Translations under genes and position numbers: made by a program | The notes under the pieces: model-generated | Seen by the model: only the letters and a program-made list of their open reading frames with translations | What the model was told of the DNA's origin: nothing | The model's database searches: none | DNA from: an uncultured bacterium | Lineage (GTDB): Bacteria; Elusimicrobiota; Elusimicrobia; Elusimicrobiales; Elusimicrobiaceae | Assembly (NCBI GenBank): GCA_949296525.1 | Contig: CASFOP010000004.1 | Coordinates: 1 to 64,000 of the forward strand | Direction of reading: 5' to 3' | Length of the DNA stretch: 64,000 nucleotides | Shown here: positions 17,831-27,700 of the stretch, piece after piece | Layout of the letters: every line of letters starts with the position of its first letter | How positions within the stretch are numbered: the first letter of the stretch is position 1

Positions 17831-17837
17831 AAACCCC

Positions 17838-17866
17838 TTGACAAAAAAGCCGCCGCCGTTTATACT
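17838..17866 (+). promoter_or_regulatory. Near-consensus sigma-70 promoter of the second operon
   Basis: TTGACA (17838-17843) and TATACT (17861-17866) are separated by exactly 17 bp, the best -35/-10 pair in the window. It stands right after the TadE-like gene and gives a leader of about 100 nt before the ATG at 17977. It marks the following six to seven genes as a separately and probably strongly expressed unit. Confidence 0.8.
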
Positions 17867-17976
17867 GTTAGTAGCACCAGGTGTGCGGGATTTTAAACTC
17901 TGTGTTTGAGCGTAAAGCGTTATATTTTACGGGTCAGCAAGAGTGTATTTTTATATCTGTGTGATGAGGTGGCGTT

Positions 17977-19719
17977 ATGTTTAACCTTTTTAATAAATCC
18001 AAAGTCCGCGCCGGCAAGCAGACCGTTTCCGGCCAAAAGCCCGCCGCAGGCCAGCCGGCCGGGGCCAAAAAGCAGGCTCCGTTTGCCGCGTTGGGCAAAA
18101 CCTGGGCCAAGCTCAATAAAATGGACCGCAAGCAAGCCTATACATGGGGCTCCATTGCCGTGGTGGTACTGCTGGCCCTGATTACGTTTGCTTCTGCCAT
18201 GGGGGGCAATGAGGAAGATTTTTCCGGTTTTGAAACCCGCGGCTATGACCTAGCCAACATGCCTTTCTCTTCCGACGAAGCGGAACAATATCTTTTAGCC
18301 ACCAAATACCCGGATATGCAAAACAGCACGCTGCCGCCGGGCCTGTATTCCAGCGCGGAAAAAGAGGCCCGCCAGGAGGAGGACGCACAGGCCGCGGCAG
18401 AAGAGCAGCAGTCTTGGGCGGCGGAGGAGGATAGCTCTGCCAATTATGTGCCCGGGCGGTATTACGGCGGCGGCACGGGCGGCGGCGGACGGGGTACGCC
18501 CACGCAGGTGGGCACGCTGAACAGCGCCAGCCTGAAAACCGCAGGCGGCTCCGGCGTCAGCGGCACTTTTGGCCCCACGGGGGATTTTTCTAATTTCCGC
18601 AGCCAGGAAAAGGGCAGCGATGTATTTGTGCCGCAGCAAAGCACGGGCGACGCCCGCAAAGCGCTGTTTACCAGTGCCATGGGCAGCCGCGCGGCCGCCG
18701 GCCAGCTGGACAACCGCCTGGCCAATGCCAAAAAAGCCATGCTGGGCAATGTGCAGGGCAGCGCCGCTTTTATGAATGACAGCGGCGCGGTGGACCTTTC
18801 CAAGGCCGCCGGCCTGAACCTGGACCCGAACGCTCCCGTCAGCTCGGCCGATCCCAACGCGTTTAACGACGCGCTGGACGCCGCCCATGACGACGCTGGG
18901 CAGGATGCGGCGGATCAGGACCAAGCCGAATGGTGGCAAACCATGTTGCAAGATTTGGCAAAGCAGGCGGCCCAAGCTGTGCTGAGTTGGGGATTAAATA
19001 AGAGTACAGAAGCAATAGACGGAGCACAGGCAAAACGGACGGGGGAACAATTGGAAATGAGTAAGATTGTGCAAGAGGAGAATGCCAAAGGTTTGCAATT
19101 AAAGTCTGATATAGGAGGCGATGTGTTCCAGGATTACTTGGCCAATGGAAAAGCCTCTAAAATGAATTATGATCCTGTAACGGGTGAAACTACGACTAGT
19201 GTTTATGAAAATATTAATGGGGATATGATAGAAACAAGAACAGTTACCTCTGCCACGGGAGGCACTACTACCACGACAAACAATATTTCGGAACAATACG
19301 CAAAGTACATGACGGTGACTCACGGAAAAATGTCTTCTGAGACGATAGAAGGTATAGCTATGTGCGGGTCAAAGTGTGCCCCACAACTTACTGACAGGGT
19401 AAAGATAGAAGGAACTGTGGTGTATAATAATACAAAAAACCCTCCAGAGGTAATAGGAAACATGGTCAAGGGAAAATTTGTACAAAAGGAGGGGGCAGAT
19501 ATACCGGGCCTGAGCCGTTGGAATTCTGGCAAGGTAAATGATATTAGAAATGATAATATTAAGCGTGATTACTCGTCCAGATTAGAGCAAGCAGGACTTA
19601 ATTATAGAGAGACAACAATGTCCAATAACAATAATACTTTAAAAGAAGGCGACCTGAGATATGTTAATGGGAAATTTGAGGAATGGAACGGGTCTACATG
19701 GGTGAACGCAGAAGAATAA
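17977..19719 (+). CDS. Membrane-anchored Gly/Ala-rich protein A (unknown family)
   Basis: 580 residues, no family recognised. A basic cytoplasmic N-terminus, one TM helix (WGSIAVVVLLALITFASAM, about residues 57-75), then a low-complexity Ala/Gly/Glu-rich region (AAAEEQQSWAAEEDS; YYGGGTGGGGRG) and the motif SGTFGPTG near 190, which recurs in protein C. From about 18,960 (residue 328) the DNA becomes AT-richer with AGA and ATA codons rare upstream, and the protein becomes Thr/Asn/Gly-rich with a CGSKC pair near 466. The C-terminal 250 residues may be an exchanged module. Shine-Dalgarno gaggtgg. First gene behind the strong promoter. Confidence 0.7.
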   Translation: MFNLFNKSKVRAGKQTVSGQKPAAGQPAGAKKQAPFAALGKTWAKLNKMDRKQAYTWGSIAVVVLLALITFASAMGGNEEDFSGFETRGYDLANMPFSSDEAEQYLLATKYPDMQNSTLPPGLYSSAEKEARQEEDAQAAAEEQQSWAAEEDSSANYVPGRYYGGGTGGGGRGTPTQVGTLNSASLKTAGGSGVSGTFGPTGDFSNFRSQEKGSDVFVPQQSTGDARKALFTSAMGSRAAAGQLDNRLANAKKAMLGNVQGSAAFMNDSGAVDLSKAAGLNLDPNAPVSSADPNAFNDALDAAHDDAGQDAADQDQAEWWQTMLQDLAKQAAQAVLSWGLNKSTEAIDGAQAKRTGEQLEMSKIVQEENAKGLQLKSDIGGDVFQDYLANGKASKMNYDPVTGETTTSVYENINGDMIETRTVTSATGGTTTTTNNISEQYAKYMTVTHGKMSSETIEGIAMCGSKCAPQLTDRVKIEGTVVYNNTKNPPEVIGNMVKGKFVQKEGADIPGLSRWNSGKVNDIRNDNIKRDYSSRLEQAGLNYRETTMSNNNNTLKEGDLRYVNGKFEEWNGSTWVNAEE

Positions 19720-19735
19720 ATATCGGGAGATACTT

Positions 19736-21223
19736 ATGAATATCTTTAAATTTTTAAAAGGATGCAAAGGCAAACTGGCCCTTTCCCCCATGCAGGCGGT
19801 GGGGCTGGCCGCCGTGGTGGGCGTGGCGGGCATCGGCGCGTACCAGATGATGGGCTCGTCCGAACAGCCGGATTTGAATACGGTGTTTTCTTCCGGCGGG
19901 CAGGATGTGGTGTATGTGTCCGGCGCGTCCGGCGGCAGTTACGGCGGGGTGGTATACGGCAGCGGCGGCGGTTATGCCGGCGGCGGGGAAATACAGTCTG
20001 GCATCCATACCGCTTTGTCCAAAGATTTACAGCTGATGCAGGCCGATGCCGCGCGGGCCGAGGCACCGCAGCCGGAGTATGTCCAGCAGGAAGGGGAAAT
20101 AACCGCTTATAAGCTGGACGGGGCCAGTAGCGGCCTGGGCATGGGTACCACGCTGGATCGGGAAAAGGCCTCGGTAGATATGGGCGGCAGCATGCAGGCC
20201 GTGCAAAACCAAATAGCGGCTTTGCAGGCTTCCGTGGCGCAGCAGCAGGAGGCGGCTGCGGCGCAGGCCACAGCCGGCCAGGGCGGGGATGCGGCTTCGG
20301 CAGCCGCTGCGGCAGCTTTGCAGGGCGGCGGCAGGAACTGGGGGCAGATGGCCTCCGGCATGGCCCGGGCATCGGGCAGTAATTTGCAGTCTACGCCGCT
20401 TCAGGCCCGGCGCGAAGGGCAGACCGTCAGCGCTTCGGGCGTTTTGGGCGGCGCGGCGGGTGTGCCGTCTGCCTCCGGCGCTTTGGCCAACGGGGTAGTG
20501 GGCGTAGCCGGCGGGCGGCGCTCTTTTTCCCGCGCGGGGGACTATATCGGCATGGCGGGCTCGCTGGAAGAGTTGCAGCGTATTTCCGGCAAGACGGCCG
20601 CCTCTTCCCATAACTCCACTGCGGAAGGAGCCAGGGGCTTTTTGGCTTCATCGCGTTTGTCCGGCGGCATCCGCCTGGAAGGCAATGAAACGCTCAGCGC
20701 CGGCGTGGGCAGCTCGGCAGATTTCGGCGCCAACGATTCTTTGAGCAGCCTGGGCGGCGCCATCGGAGGTATTGGGGAGGAAACCACCAGCTATGCCGAA
20801 GATTTAAAAACTTTGCAGCATCACCTTAAAAGAATGACGGACAAAATTAATGGTTGGTCTAGTGTAAGTTGGATTGTCGGCTGGGGCCAAAGTGTTTTGG
20901 TGGGGTTGGCTAGTATTGACTATAACAATATGAAAAAGAACATAGAAAAATTCAACAGCAAATGGGGTAATACTCCATATGAAACGGAAAACACCGACGG
21001 CCCCGTAGCCCACCGCACGGAGATCTTGGCCAAGCAAATTAGGAACTGGGTCATGGTTCCGGGTATGCCTAAAAAGCACTATAATTCACACGTTGGCGAG
21101 ATTTTTAACGCCAATGCGTATGAAAATGTGAACAATGACGCAATGGACTACAATGAAAACGACATAACCAGTCCATACGGCTCGTCTTCGGCGGAGGACA
21201 GTTTGGATTTGAACGCACAATAA
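19736..21223 (+). CDS. Membrane-anchored Gly/Ala-rich protein B (unknown family)
   Basis: 495 residues. N-terminus MNIFKFLKGCKGK, then one TM helix (AVGLAAVVGVAGIGAYQMM, about 21-39). Next comes a Gly/Ser/Ala-rich region with ARASGSNLQS (about 211) and FLASSRLSGGIRLEGNE (about 302-318). Similar phrases occur in proteins C and E, so the genes are related. From about 20,805 the GC-rich style gives way to AT-richer DNA encoding LQHHLKRMTDKINGWSSVSW and a mixed-charge tail. Likely a periplasmic protein held in the inner membrane; function unknown. Confidence 0.7.
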   Translation: MNIFKFLKGCKGKLALSPMQAVGLAAVVGVAGIGAYQMMGSSEQPDLNTVFSSGGQDVVYVSGASGGSYGGVVYGSGGGYAGGGEIQSGIHTALSKDLQLMQADAARAEAPQPEYVQQEGEITAYKLDGASSGLGMGTTLDREKASVDMGGSMQAVQNQIAALQASVAQQQEAAAAQATAGQGGDAASAAAAAALQGGGRNWGQMASGMARASGSNLQSTPLQARREGQTVSASGVLGGAAGVPSASGALANGVVGVAGGRRSFSRAGDYIGMAGSLEELQRISGKTAASSHNSTAEGARGFLASSRLSGGIRLEGNETLSAGVGSSADFGANDSLSSLGGAIGGIGEETTSYAEDLKTLQHHLKRMTDKINGWSSVSWIVGWGQSVLVGLASIDYNNMKKNIEKFNSKWGNTPYETENTDGPVAHRTEILAKQIRNWVMVPGMPKKHYNSHVGEIFNANAYENVNNDAMDYNENDITSPYGSSSAEDSLDLNAQ

Positions 21224-21245
21224 GGCCCCGTGCCGCGGAGGGATT

Positions 21246-22724
21246 ATGAAAAACATATTTTCTTTTTTCAAAAGCCGTAAAGGCAAAATAAACGTCGGCG
21301 GCCTGCTGGGCGTAGCCGCCACGGCCGGCCTGGCCGGCATGACGATGATGAGCTACGTCAACGCCAGCCCCGAACGTATGGAAAATGACGTGCTGCGCCG
21401 GATGTCGGAAATCCGGGACGGGGCGGGCTCACTGACCTTTGACGGCATACAAATCAGCACCGGCGGGCTGCAATTTGCCTCTCCGGAAGAGATTGCCGCG
21501 CAGGAAGGGCGGATTTTTGACGGCGGGGATACGGCCGCGGCGGCGATGGAAAACTTTTCCCTCCAGGGGCGCAACCTGGGCCAGACGGACGGACTGGGTA
21601 TGGGGGCCAATGCCGCCGTGGAATTAGGCCCGGACGGCAGGCCACTGCCCGGGCAGGGCCGGGGGGCGGACGGCACGGCATTTGGGGCGGCAGCGGCGGC
21701 AGCCAACCAAACCCAGATTAATAAACTGGGGGATGCCCCGCAGGGCGGCTTGCAGCGTGCCACCATTGCCCGGGCATCGGGCGGCAATTTGGGTTCGTCT
21801 TCCGGCAGCAGCGGTACATTCGGCCCGTCTTCTTCCGCCGGTTCCTCCGGCCGCGGGCGCGGTTCGTCCGCCGGAGGAGAGGGGTATAACTTTACCGGGG
21901 CCATGCCCACGGGCAGCAGCGCATTGCTGGCTTCGGCTGACATGAGCGGTATCCGCGGTGTCAGCGGGGCCCGGTTTACGCCCGGCGGGCGGGACAGCCG
22001 CATTGGCAGGGGTTCGTCTTCCGAAGCGGGGAATAATTTGCGCGATATTGCCCGCCAATCCTCCAAAGTAGCGGCCAATGCCCAAAGAAGCACCAGCGCC
22101 GGGGCCAGCCCGTTTTTGGCCAACAGCCAGATGGCCGGCGGCGTGCAGGTGCAGGACGGGGAGGCAGCCACGCTGCAGGACGGCACCCCGGCTGAATTTG
22201 AGGAAGAAATGAACAACCGGGAGCGCAACCTCGGCAGCGGCATAGACGATTTGGATAACACTGAAAACGAGAAAAAGGAACACAGACAGCGGCTTTGGCA
22301 AACTATGGCTGGATTGCTGGGGGCTACCATGATGGGCATGGCGACTATCGCCGCACTGAAGAAGAGTTTTCCGTGGGGATATTTCGCGGCCATGGGAGTA
22401 GCGGCTCTTTTATTAGTGTGTATTGCCGCATTTATGACGGATATTGGAAAATTTGGAACAAAATATGGAAACTGGGGGCTTTGTGCTTTCTTTTTTGCCA
22501 TGGGTGCAACCATGGCGGCAGGGGTGGCGCTTGCATTCTGCAGCATTAAATTCACAGAATGGATTAACGGAGTAATGGAAGCATTGAAGAGCCATTGGGC
22601 TTATATGGGCCTTTTTAGTACAATTTCAAGCGCTCTTATGGGGCAGGCTTATTCTGCTGTTCCCTCTACTTTCAAAGAGGCCTGGGGTAAGGGCAGCGGC
22701 GACGACAGCCTGAAGAATGACTGA
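21246..22724 (+). CDS. Membrane protein C, Gly/Ser-rich with a C-terminal four-helix membrane module
   Basis: 492 residues. The start (MKNIFSFFKSRKGKINVGGLLG) parallels protein B, with a TM helix about 18-38. A Gly/Ser-rich middle holds INKLGDAPQGGLQRATIARASGGNLGS, SGTFGPSS and PFLANSQMAGGVQVQDGE, which echo proteins A, B, E and the large protein at 24693. From about 22,255 the DNA turns AT-richer and encodes at least four further hydrophobic helices (residues about 350-475). This C-terminal membrane module is absent from its relatives, which suggests domain replacement. Function unknown. Confidence 0.7.
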   Translation: MKNIFSFFKSRKGKINVGGLLGVAATAGLAGMTMMSYVNASPERMENDVLRRMSEIRDGAGSLTFDGIQISTGGLQFASPEEIAAQEGRIFDGGDTAAAAMENFSLQGRNLGQTDGLGMGANAAVELGPDGRPLPGQGRGADGTAFGAAAAAANQTQINKLGDAPQGGLQRATIARASGGNLGSSSGSSGTFGPSSSAGSSGRGRGSSAGGEGYNFTGAMPTGSSALLASADMSGIRGVSGARFTPGGRDSRIGRGSSSEAGNNLRDIARQSSKVAANAQRSTSAGASPFLANSQMAGGVQVQDGEAATLQDGTPAEFEEEMNNRERNLGSGIDDLDNTENEKKEHRQRLWQTMAGLLGATMMGMATIAALKKSFPWGYFAAMGVAALLLVCIAAFMTDIGKFGTKYGNWGLCAFFFAMGATMAAGVALAFCSIKFTEWINGVMEALKSHWAYMGLFSTISSALMGQAYSAVPSTFKEAWGKGSGDDSLKND

Positions 22725-22732
22725 GGTGCACT

Positions 22733-23002
22733 ATGGCAAAAGCAGACGGTAAAATGAAGCGGTTTTTTATCGGGGCCCTGATATGGCTGGCCATATTGTC
22801 TTATATAGCGTTGTACTGGTATGCCGCCGCCGAGCATAAACAGGCCCGCCGGGAGCTGGTGGATTTGAAGGCCCGCCAGCGTCTGGCTCAGGAGCGGCGC
22901 GACAACACCGCCCGCTGGGAGCGGGAAATGCGTCAGCAGCGTTTGCTGCGCCAGTACAACCAGGGCCGCGTCATCGGTGCGGACGGCAGGCCCATGAACT
23001 AG
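22733..23002 (+). CDS. Small single-TM protein D with coiled-coil tail
   Basis: 89 residues: one TM helix (FFIGALIWLAILSYIALYWYA, about 11-31) followed by a highly charged helix rich in Arg and Glu (HKQARRELVDLKARQRLAQERRD). The layout recalls small FtsB/FtsL-like or accessory secretion proteins, but I see no specific match. It begins 8 nt after protein C and shares the operon. Confidence 0.65.
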   Translation: MAKADGKMKRFFIGALIWLAILSYIALYWYAAAEHKQARRELVDLKARQRLAQERRDNTARWEREMRQQRLLRQYNQGRVIGADGRPMN

Positions 23003-23086
23003 CCCCGGCGCAGGGGATGGCCGCCCCGTCAGCCATTGACCCGTGCCCGCAGGGCCGGGCGGCCCCGGAAGGAAGAGGATACGGTT

Positions 23087-24550
23087 ATGGAACGCAAACC
23101 TGTGGATGTGAATCAAGCGCAAAGGGTTTTTTCCCCCATGCCGGGGGGGAAGGCCCCTGCGCGCGTCCCGCCGTTACAGCGCCGCCTGCGGCTTATTATG
23201 TGGCTGGCCCTTGCATTTTTCCTTTTTTCCGTTATATTTATAATACCGGTGGGGCGCGTGCCGCTGCTGCGCAACATTGCCTGGCTGATGGGTTTTAGCC
23301 GGGAGGCAACGGGCTCCATCAGTTTTGGCCGCGCTCTTTTGACGTGGGTGAGTGATGAAAACGGCCGCACCTTTGCCGGCAGCTGGGACGGGCTGGCCGG
23401 CCGGAGCGGGGAAACGTCTATATTTAATTCGGCCCGTCTGCCGGATTTTAACCCGTCCGGCCCCGTGTCGGGCCTGTTTGATATCCGTCAGGTGAACGCC
23501 GCGCGCCGCGCCCTGGGCCTGGGGCCGGAAGGTTTGACCGGCGCATATGCCCGCGGCGAGGAAGAAGACGCCAACCGGGCCGTATCCGGGCCGGACGGGC
23601 AAGCCTCCCGCAGCGCCACGCAAAGCGGGGCCAGCGGGGAATATTATTTTGGTACGGATGCCGAGCTGGCCGCCCGCGCTGCCGCGCAGGACCGCCCCGG
23701 CAAAGGGTCGGCCGATACGGCTAAACTGCTGCCTTCCGGAACAGGAGTGTCCGGGGCGGCAGGGATGGATTGGCTGGACATGGCCACGGACAAGGCTTTC
23801 CTGCTGGAGAACAGCCAGCTGGAGGAGAGCCTGCAAAACGCGTCCGGGGGCTCTGTGGCATTAAGCAATATTTCCGGCACCGTTACCGCCGGGCAGAAGC
23901 CAAAGCGGGATTTGGCCAATATATGGCTGATGTCCAAAGCGGCGGACAGGGCCAAATACCTAATGCTTAAAAAACAGCTGGCTGCGGCGGGGTATTTGGC
24001 CATGTCCGTACCCAAGAAAGTGTATGATTCCTCCGGGCAGGGGGCCGGGGTGCGGCTGGACGGCAATGAAATGCTGGCCCTGGCTAAGGAAACCAACCAG
24101 CAGCTGCTGGATGAAGAGCAGTGCCGCAATATTGCCGTAGGGGCCAACAATACCCTGCTGGCCAAAAGCCAGGAAGCCGGCACCTATATCAGCGCTTTGC
24201 GCAATGTGCCCAAACGCTGCGGCGATGACATGGCCGGCTGGAGCCAAAATTTACGGGCGGTTAAAACAAACTGCCAGGAAGTAAAAGAAGTGTATGAAAA
24301 TATGCAGACGTTTTGCGGGACGAAAGTAGTGTCCGGTTCCGGTACCTGCGATGCCGCACGGCTGGACAGCTATGAAAGTTCGTATAATGAAATCTGTGCG
24401 GGATATGATATGCTGACCGATGAAGAAAAAGCCGAGCGGGATGCCCGGCTGGACGCCGTATCCGCTTATGTGGAAGAGGACGTGCTGGATACTTTTAACA
24501 CCTCGGGCAGCGGCGCCAGCAATAAGTTTTTCCCGGAGAGTGAGCTCTAG
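23087..24550 (+). CDS. Membrane-anchored protein E (unknown family)
   Basis: 487 residues from ATG 23087, chosen for the ggaagagga Shine-Dalgarno; the frame is open 51 nt further up. One TM helix (LIMWLALAFFLFSVIFIIPVG, about 36-56), then a periplasmic region with Gly/Ala/Asp-rich stretches and GVRLDGNEMLALAKETNQQ (about 325-343), related to the GGIRLEGNETL phrase of protein B. The last 130 residues hold six or more Cys (QCRN, RCGDD, NCQEV, FCGTK, TCDAA, ICAGY) with regular spacing, suggesting a disulfide-stabilised domain. Function unknown. Confidence 0.7.
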   Translation: MERKPVDVNQAQRVFSPMPGGKAPARVPPLQRRLRLIMWLALAFFLFSVIFIIPVGRVPLLRNIAWLMGFSREATGSISFGRALLTWVSDENGRTFAGSWDGLAGRSGETSIFNSARLPDFNPSGPVSGLFDIRQVNAARRALGLGPEGLTGAYARGEEEDANRAVSGPDGQASRSATQSGASGEYYFGTDAELAARAAAQDRPGKGSADTAKLLPSGTGVSGAAGMDWLDMATDKAFLLENSQLEESLQNASGGSVALSNISGTVTAGQKPKRDLANIWLMSKAADRAKYLMLKKQLAAAGYLAMSVPKKVYDSSGQGAGVRLDGNEMLALAKETNQQLLDEEQCRNIAVGANNTLLAKSQEAGTYISALRNVPKRCGDDMAGWSQNLRAVKTNCQEVKEVYENMQTFCGTKVVSGSGTCDAARLDSYESSYNEICAGYDMLTDEEKAERDARLDAVSAYVEEDVLDTFNTSGSGASNKFFPESEL

Positions 24551-24562
24551 CTCCGGCCGCGC

Positions 24563-24700
24563 ATGACGGGGGATTGGACAGATTTTGAGCCGTACAAGCA
24601 GTACAGCAGTACCGGTTTTGACGTGCCCGGGCGGCCGTCAAAGCCCATCCGCTCCGGCGTAAGCCGCCGGGGCAGCAACATAGGAGGCTGTTATGGCTGA
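24563..24700 (+). CDS. Possible small ORF overlapping the next gene
   Basis: 45 codons from an ATG at 24563 to a TGA at 24698-24700, overlapping the start of the large gene by 8 nt. The product (MTGDWTDFEPYKQYSSTGFD, then Arg/Gly/Ser-rich) has balanced, protein-like composition, and the gap between protein E and the large gene is otherwise unexplained. No clear Shine-Dalgarno is visible, so it may be only a chance frame. Confidence 0.35.
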   Translation: MTGDWTDFEPYKQYSSTGFDVPGRPSKPIRSGVSRRGSNIGGCYG

Positions 24701-27700
24701 CAATAAAAAGGAAGCATTTACGTTCAGCGATAAGATTAAAAACAGCAAGCCTGCTTTTAATCCGTTTGCTAAACGTGTTTCCTCCAAAATCGGCGCCAAC
24801 GGCAAACCGAAAAAGACGATATTTGAGCGTACCAAACGGGACGCGCCCTTTTTCATTGCCGCTCTGGCCGCCTTGCTGCTGTTGCCGTTTTTGTATAAAT
24901 ACAGCGGCAGCATAGAGGAAACGGGTATTATTACTCCCGGCTCGGCCGATACGGTGTTTGACCCGTACCGGGACGGGATTGGCGGTGCATTTTTGGATAA
25001 TCCGGACGGGGCCATAGCCCAGTATACGGGGCGTGACCCGCTGTCTTTGATACAGGGGTTTGGCTCGCCGGTGCCGGAGGATGATTTCTCCGGGGATATT
25101 GTGGACTACCGCGTGCAGGACGGTTTGGATGACAATTATACCCCGGCCCGCCCGTCGGACTCCCCGCGTGCTTATGCCCCCGCGGCCACGCGCGCGGCTT
25201 TCCAGCGGCAGGCCACCAAGATTAATGAATTGGGCAGTGCAGGCCTGAACCTGCGCGGCGGAGCGGGAGTGCCGTTCCGTTTCGGCGGGGCCAGCTTGAA
25301 AAGGGCCGCCGCGGCTGATTCTGCCGGGGCGCCCAAACAGGGCACCAAACCGGTGGCGCTGCAGCCGTTGCGCGCGGCGGACAGCCCGTCCCGCTCGTAT
25401 TTCGGGCAGCCCGGTGCGGCTCAGGCGCGCGCTTCGCGCGATGCCATGGGCAAAACCAATGCGGAGCAGGCTTTGCGCGATGCCATGTTTAATCCCGCCC
25501 GGACCAGTGCCGGTGTAGGCGGGCTGGGTTCGGGCACGTTTGCCCCCGGCGGCGGTGCAGGCCAGATAAACCACACGCTGGACTTCAAGGGCATTACCCC
25601 CTGGTGGTGGGATATGATGAAAGACCGCGCCCAACAAGCCTGGCAGTGGAAATATTTCCTGTGGAGGAAAAACTTTACCGAAGCGCTGGTTAAATCGCTG
25701 GGTGAGCTGGCAGGGCTGGTGGCCAAAAATATGGGATGCTGCCTGATTACGGGCAACCAGGACTGCGATATGGATACTTTCCTGGGTGCTTCTCCGGAAA
25801 ACAGCACGGAGTCTACCTGCTGCGGCCTCAAGAAGAAAGATTGGGTAGGAGATTTGGAGAAATATACGTTTGACAAGGCTGGCTGTGATGCGTTTGTAAA
25901 ACAAGGCAAACTTAATAAAAACTTCCAATGCACTGATGGCTGGAAAGAAGGTAGGGATATTAAAAAGAAGCAAAACTTCTTCCAGGTACGTGCGGCCTGT
26001 TTCGGTGCCGTCAATCTGGGCAGTGAATATGCCCAAGGGAAGCCCGGCCTGAAGCTGGTGCCCGGCATAGGCGACTGCGAAGCGCTGAACCGCACGCAGA
26101 ATTACAGCGTGAAACCGGAAGGCGAGGCCATGAACTGGCAGACTTACCACTACCTGGCGGTGCGCAACTATGTGCCCATTAACCTGCAGGGCGGTAGGAC
26201 GGTCCGGCTGAACCTGTGTGACCAGCAGACGGAATATAATATCAGCAAAGAGCGCATGGCGGCGCTGGCCTTAATACAGGATGCAAGCCTTATTGACAAT
26301 GAGGAGTTCCATAATATACTTCAGCGGATTGCGCAGTTGGAATCGGATATCCAAAAAGCTGATTCACAGACTAAACAGAACCTGCAAAACCAATTAGACC
26401 AGATAGATGCGGATCTGAAGACACGCGTTGTTGAGGCCAAGAAGAAAATAAGCGGCGATTTGCGCTACTACAACAACCCGGTCAATGAAGACTTCTCTGA
26501 CGCGTGCGTGGTGTATGTGTCCAAAAGCAATACGCTCCACTGGGATACGGACGTACAGCCGACCATGGTGAAGTTGCTGGAGCGCCTGATTATAGAGAAA
26601 GGGATAGGGAATGAACAAAATGCCCCCGCGCTGGCGCGGCAGGCGTTCAATCAGCTGGACTGGGCGTTTATAGAGTCTTTCTCGTCCAAGCATGAGCTGG
26701 CTGTTAAACCCACTGACCTGCCCATGCCGTACTGGCAGTTCTTTGACTACTTCCTGATGCGCCGCGGGGACAATAAAACCATTGCCGACCGCAAGTTCCG
26801 CCAGGAAGGGGTAGACAGCGTGCGCGGCGGGAGATGTATTTTTGACAACTCCGTCAAGTTCAGCTGCGAAGATACGCCCCAAGACTCGCTGGTGGCCAAA
26901 GCATGGCTGAGCTTTACCCAGGCTTATCAGGGCGGGCGTACCCCGCAGGATGCCGGCGCGGTAGCTGTCAGGGCGTTTTATGCCCCGCTGGACGGCTCTG
27001 CGGCGGATGCCAATGAACAGCCCGTCCGCGGGCAGCAACAGGAAGACGGATCCTACTTGTATTCCTATACAAGCCCGATCTGGCTCCTGCTGGGTGAAAA
27101 AGGCGCCAGGATACAGCAAAACGGCGCGGGCGAGAAGGCCGGTGTGGTAACCTGGAAGGTGTACCGCGGCGGCGAGGTCATCAAGACCGTCAACTGCGAC
27201 TATCATAATGATGGCGGCGGGGTAACTGTGGCCGTGGATCCCGTACAGCCCTCGCCGGCTCCTTTAGAGGGAGCTAGCGCCACCTATAAGCTCTCTACGG
27301 ATATGGCAAAAATTGCTACGGTTATACAAAATCATGCCATAACGGGAGAGAGCGGGAATGAAGATCCTACTGCTCCGTATATCGTTTGGGTCAATAACCG
27401 GAACAACCAGTTTCTCTCTGAGAAATGGGGAAAAGGTACGCATGATAATCTGAAAGCGTTGAATGCCGCCGTGGTAGACAATTCTGTTGAGGCGGTCAAT
27501 GCGATGATTGAGCGTTATAATACCGCACAACAGGGAGAAACCAAAACGGTAATTGACAAATATCAAACATCAACAAATGCTGTTCCCTTACCTGCATTTA
27601 TGGATGCGTTGTATATTGATCAAAAAATTAACGGTCAGCAGAACATATCAAAAACACTGGCCTGTGAAGTGGTTCGGGCCGTTGTCAGAGCATCCAGAGA

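Noticed and set aside
19746..20372. 208-residue Pro/Arg-rich minus-strand frame opposite protein B
   Set aside because: The composition mirrors the Gly/Ala-rich sense strand; no domain, no promoter.
19900..22200. Repeated GC-rich strings that could suggest a tandem repeat or CRISPR-like array
   Set aside because: They are codons of Gly/Ser/Ala-rich proteins without regular repeat-spacer periodicity. No CRISPR array or cas gene was seen in the window.
24495..26150. 551-residue open frame on the minus strand
   Set aside because: It lies antisense to protein E and the 1190-residue gene, has no start signal or recognisable motif, and results from GC-biased third positions of the real gene.
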